A DNA stretch of 7,178 nucleotides, taken from the NCBI GenBank assembly GCA_964630835.1, contig CAZVZM010000088.1, positions 1 through 7,178 on the forward strand, written 5' to 3'. The translations under genes were made by a program, and so were the position numbers. The notes below the pieces were generated by a model. That model was not told the DNA's origin. It did not search any database and saw nothing but the letters and a program-made list of their open reading frames with translations. The stretch comes from Halarsenatibacter sp964630835 (GTDB lineage: Bacteria > Bacillota > Halanaerobiia > Halanaerobiales > Halarsenatibacteraceae). Of the stretch, positions 5,764 to 7,178 are shown one piece after another. How positions within the stretch are numbered: position 1 is the stretch's first letter; each line of letters begins with the position of its first letter.

Positions 5764-6528
5764 ATGCAGAGGGTAAAACTTCATCTTGCTTATGATGGGA
5801 CTGATTACAGCGGCTGGCAGATACAGAAGAATACTGATGCCACAATTCAGCAGAAACTGGAAGAGGTAATTGGGAAATACGATTCCAGCCTGAAACGAGT
5901 GCACGGTGCCTGCCGAACTGATGCCGGCGTTCATGCCCGGGAACAGGTTGCTCATTTTGATATGTCCGAGGATATACCTGAAGAAAGAATCCCGCTGGCG
6001 TTAAATGGGGATCTTCCCCGGGATATCATCTGTCGGGGAGCAGAGATGGTTTCAGATGAATTTCACAGTCGCTTTGATGCCCGCGGCAAAATATATCGAT
6101 ACCGTCTGGCGACTGGCGACTATCCGCGGATCTTTAGTCATCGGTATACTCACTTTATGAAGGACTGCCTGCAGGTTTCTGCCATGAAAAGAGCTGTTAA
6201 ATATCTTATCGGAAAAAAGGATTTTTCCTCTTTTCGTGCCCGGGGATGTTCCAGCACCAGCCCCGTGCGCAAAATATTTGATGCCCGGGTAGAGAGAAGA
6301 GAGCAGAAAGAAGTTCATATTGATATAGCGGGTTCAGGATTTCTTTATAACATGGTGAGAATTATTGCCGGAACCCTGATAGAGATTGGCCGGGAAAGGA
6401 TGTCTCCCGGGGAGATGGAGAATATAATTAATGCCCGGGATCGCAGCAGAGCCGGGTTTACGGCCCCGGCCTGCGGTTTGACGCTGGTTAGAGTATTTTA
6501 TGAAGAAGAATTTTGCGAAACACTGTAA
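5764..6528 (+). CDS. truA: tRNA pseudouridine(38-40) synthase TruA
   Basis: TruA converts uridines 38, 39 and 40 in the anticodon arm of tRNAs to pseudouridine. The 254-residue protein begins with the conserved block LAYDGTDYSGWQIQKN. The catalytic motif ACRTDAGVHA has Asp53, equivalent to E. coli Asp60, and Arg51, equivalent to Arg58. Tyr111 in IYRYRL corresponds to E. coli Tyr118, and FLYNMVR and the C-terminal GLTLVRVFY are also canonical. Two positions beside the catalytic Asp differ from the common family sequence: Cys50 (often Gly or Ser) and Glu60 (usually Gly in ARGQV). Length is normal. truA lies between ecfT and rplM, the usual Firmicute order. The rplM Shine-Dalgarno overlaps its stop codon, so the genes are tightly packed. 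Confidence 0.96.
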   Translation: MQRVKLHLAYDGTDYSGWQIQKNTDATIQQKLEEVIGKYDSSLKRVHGACRTDAGVHAREQVAHFDMSEDIPEERIPLALNGDLPRDIICRGAEMVSDEFHSRFDARGKIYRYRLATGDYPRIFSHRYTHFMKDCLQVSAMKRAVKYLIGKKDFSSFRARGCSSTSPVRKIFDARVERREQKEVHIDIAGSGFLYNMVRIIAGTLIEIGRERMSPGEMENIINARDRSRAGFTAPACGLTLVRVFYEEEFCETL

Positions 6529-6536
6529 AAGGAGGT
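6529..6536 (+). promoter_or_regulatory. Shine-Dalgarno site of rplM that fixes its start
   Basis: AAGGAGGT ends 8 nt before ATG 6545, and the A-run just before it overlaps the truA stop codon. An in-frame ATG at 6500, inside truA, would add 15 residues foreign to L13 and lacks such a site. Confidence 0.9.
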
Positions 6537-6544
6537 TAAATTTA

Positions 6545-6973
6545 ATGAATACCTATATGGCTGGACCCGATGAAGTTGAGCAGGAATGGTTTGTCGTTGA
6601 TGCAGAGGGAGAGACTCTGGGCAGAATGGCTTCTAAGATTGCTCATGTACTGCGCGGCAAACACAAACCGGAGTACACCCCCCATGTGGATACAGGTGAT
6701 TATGTAATTGTAGTTAATGCCGCTGAAGTGGAGATGACGGGAGATAAGTGGGAAAAGAAAAGATACATTCAGCATTCACACTATCCGGGAGGCATGAAAA
6801 AGATTCCCTATGAGGAATTAAGAGAGAGCAGGCCTGAAATGGTAGTTGAAGAGGCCGTGCGCGGAATGCTGCCCCATAATACTCTGGGGCGAAAAATGAT
6901 GAAAAAGCTCAAAGTCTATGCCGGCCCCGAACATCCTCATGAAGCGCAAAAGCCGGAGCCTATGGATCTGTAG
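6545..6973 (+). CDS. rplM: Large ribosomal subunit protein L13 (uL13)
   Basis: L13 is an early-assembling 50S protein. The 142-residue product, the same length as in E. coli, begins MNTYMAGPDEVEQEWFVVDA. It contains LGRMASKIAHVLRGKHKPEY, TPHVDTGDYVIVVNA and HYPGGMKKIPYEEL. The C-terminal signature GMLPHNTLGRKMMKKL is followed by VYAGPEHPHEAQKPEP. Translation from ATG 6545 agrees with the strong Shine-Dalgarno and with the family's N-terminus, not with the longer frame from 6500. rplM and rpsI form a conserved two-gene pair. Here they are 111 nt apart, longer than the tight spacing usual for this pair, while the truA-rplM junction is only 16 nt. Confidence 0.98.
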   Translation: MNTYMAGPDEVEQEWFVVDAEGETLGRMASKIAHVLRGKHKPEYTPHVDTGDYVIVVNAAEVEMTGDKWEKKRYIQHSHYPGGMKKIPYEELRESRPEMVVEEAVRGMLPHNTLGRKMMKKLKVYAGPEHPHEAQKPEPMDL

Positions 6974-7084
6974 GGAGAGGAAAAATTTCATGTGAACTGA
7001 GCCTGATATCTTCCTAACTGATGTGGAAATGAACCTAAAATCTAATTGAACACAAAAAAATTTCTTCGAGAGGAGGTTAAATAT
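6974..7084 (+). other. 111-nt rplM-rpsI spacer, function unknown
   Basis: This A/T-rich stretch is the longest non-coding gap in the window. It contains a purine-rich GGGAGAGG (6973-6980) followed 9 nt later by ATG directly joined to TGA (6990-6995). It also holds a 10-nt palindrome TTCATGTGAA (6987-6996) and a TG-A-TATCTT string (7004-7012) resembling an extended -10 element without a -35. At the end is the rpsI Shine-Dalgarno AGGAGGT (7071-7077). No terminator hairpin is recognisable. Whether it regulates rpsI or is merely a spacer cannot be decided from the sequence. Confidence 0.4.
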
Positions 7085-7178
7085 ATGGCTGATGTGCAGT
7101 ATCAGGGGACGGGTCGGAGAAAGACCTCCACTGCCAGAGTTAGATTGATGCCCGGAAGCGGTAATATAACTGTGAATG
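7085..7178 (+). CDS. rpsI: Small ribosomal subunit protein S9 (uS9), N-terminal part, cut by window edge
   Basis: Only the first 31 codons lie in the window. They encode MADVQYQGTGRRKTSTARVR and then LMPGSGNITVN, matching the S9 N-terminal motif (Y-x-GTGRRK-x-S-x-ARVRL-x-PG). S9 is a 30S head protein whose C-terminal tail, not visible here, reaches the P-site tRNA. AGGAGGT at 7071-7077 is 7 nt before the ATG, a strong ribosome binding site. Its place after rplM is the conserved L13-S9 order. The identification is secure from motif and context even though most of the gene is missing. Confidence 0.96.
   Translation, partial: MADVQYQGTGRRKTSTARVRLMPGSGNITVN

Noticed and set aside
5741..5776. 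11-residue frame starting at ATG 5741, overlapping the ecfT stop
   Set aside because: It is very short, has no ribosome binding site of its own and only spans the truA start. Nothing supports it.
6500..6547. ATG 6500 as the rplM start, inside truA
   Set aside because: The extra 15 residues are not L13-like, and a strong ribosome binding site serves ATG 6545.
7061..7077. Small hairpin around TCTTCGAGA just before the rpsI Shine-Dalgarno
   Set aside because: Only three Watson-Crick pairs plus wobbles, too weak to claim as a regulatory structure.
22..7178. Mobile elements, CRISPR arrays, tRNA or rRNA genes
   Set aside because: No transposase, inverted-repeat ends, regularly spaced repeats or RNA gene signatures were seen. 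The window is filled by conserved core genes.

Overview
The window is a conserved bacterial core operon with every gene on the + strand. The order is infA - rpmJ - rpsM - rpsK - rpsD - rpoA - rplQ - ecfA1 - ecfA2 - ecfT - truA - rplM - rpsI (rpsI is cut by the right edge). This is the distal end of the long ribosomal-protein (spc/alpha) cluster of Firmicutes, joined to the ECF energizing module, truA and the L13-S9 pair. The order, the strong Shine-Dalgarno sites and the protein sequences all point to a low-to-moderate GC Firmicute (Bacillota). rpsD sits inside the alpha operon, as in Clostridia-like lineages, and not elsewhere as in Bacillus. Several proteins look unusually acidic, notably the RpoA linker, which would fit a halophilic or Halanaerobiales-like organism. 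That lineage guess is inference and is not secure.

Layout: positions 22-1857 carry translation genes: IF-1, L36, S13, S11 and S4. Positions 1930-3230 carry the RNA polymerase alpha subunit and L17. Positions 3272-5741 carry the two ATPases and the transmembrane T-subunit of a group II ECF vitamin/metal importer, joined by two 7-nt gene overlaps. Positions 5764-6528 encode the tRNA pseudouridine synthase TruA. Positions 6545-6973 encode L13, and rpsI starts at 7085 after a rather long 111-nt spacer. No stretch over 300 bases lacks a gene. I see no convincing intrinsic terminator or strong promoter, so the genes are probably read as one transcript that starts upstream of the window.

Together the genes supply initiation factor, ribosome parts and the polymerase alpha subunit, plus a shared energy-coupling module for micronutrient uptake and a tRNA anticodon-arm modification enzyme. 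I found no novel system. The items worth a second look are modest: the rplM-rpsI spacer with a Shine-Dalgarno-ATG-TGA start-stop element, a possible small ORF coupled to rpoA, a variant second coupling motif in EcfT, two substitutions flanking the TruA catalytic Asp, and a two-class Shine-Dalgarno pattern.
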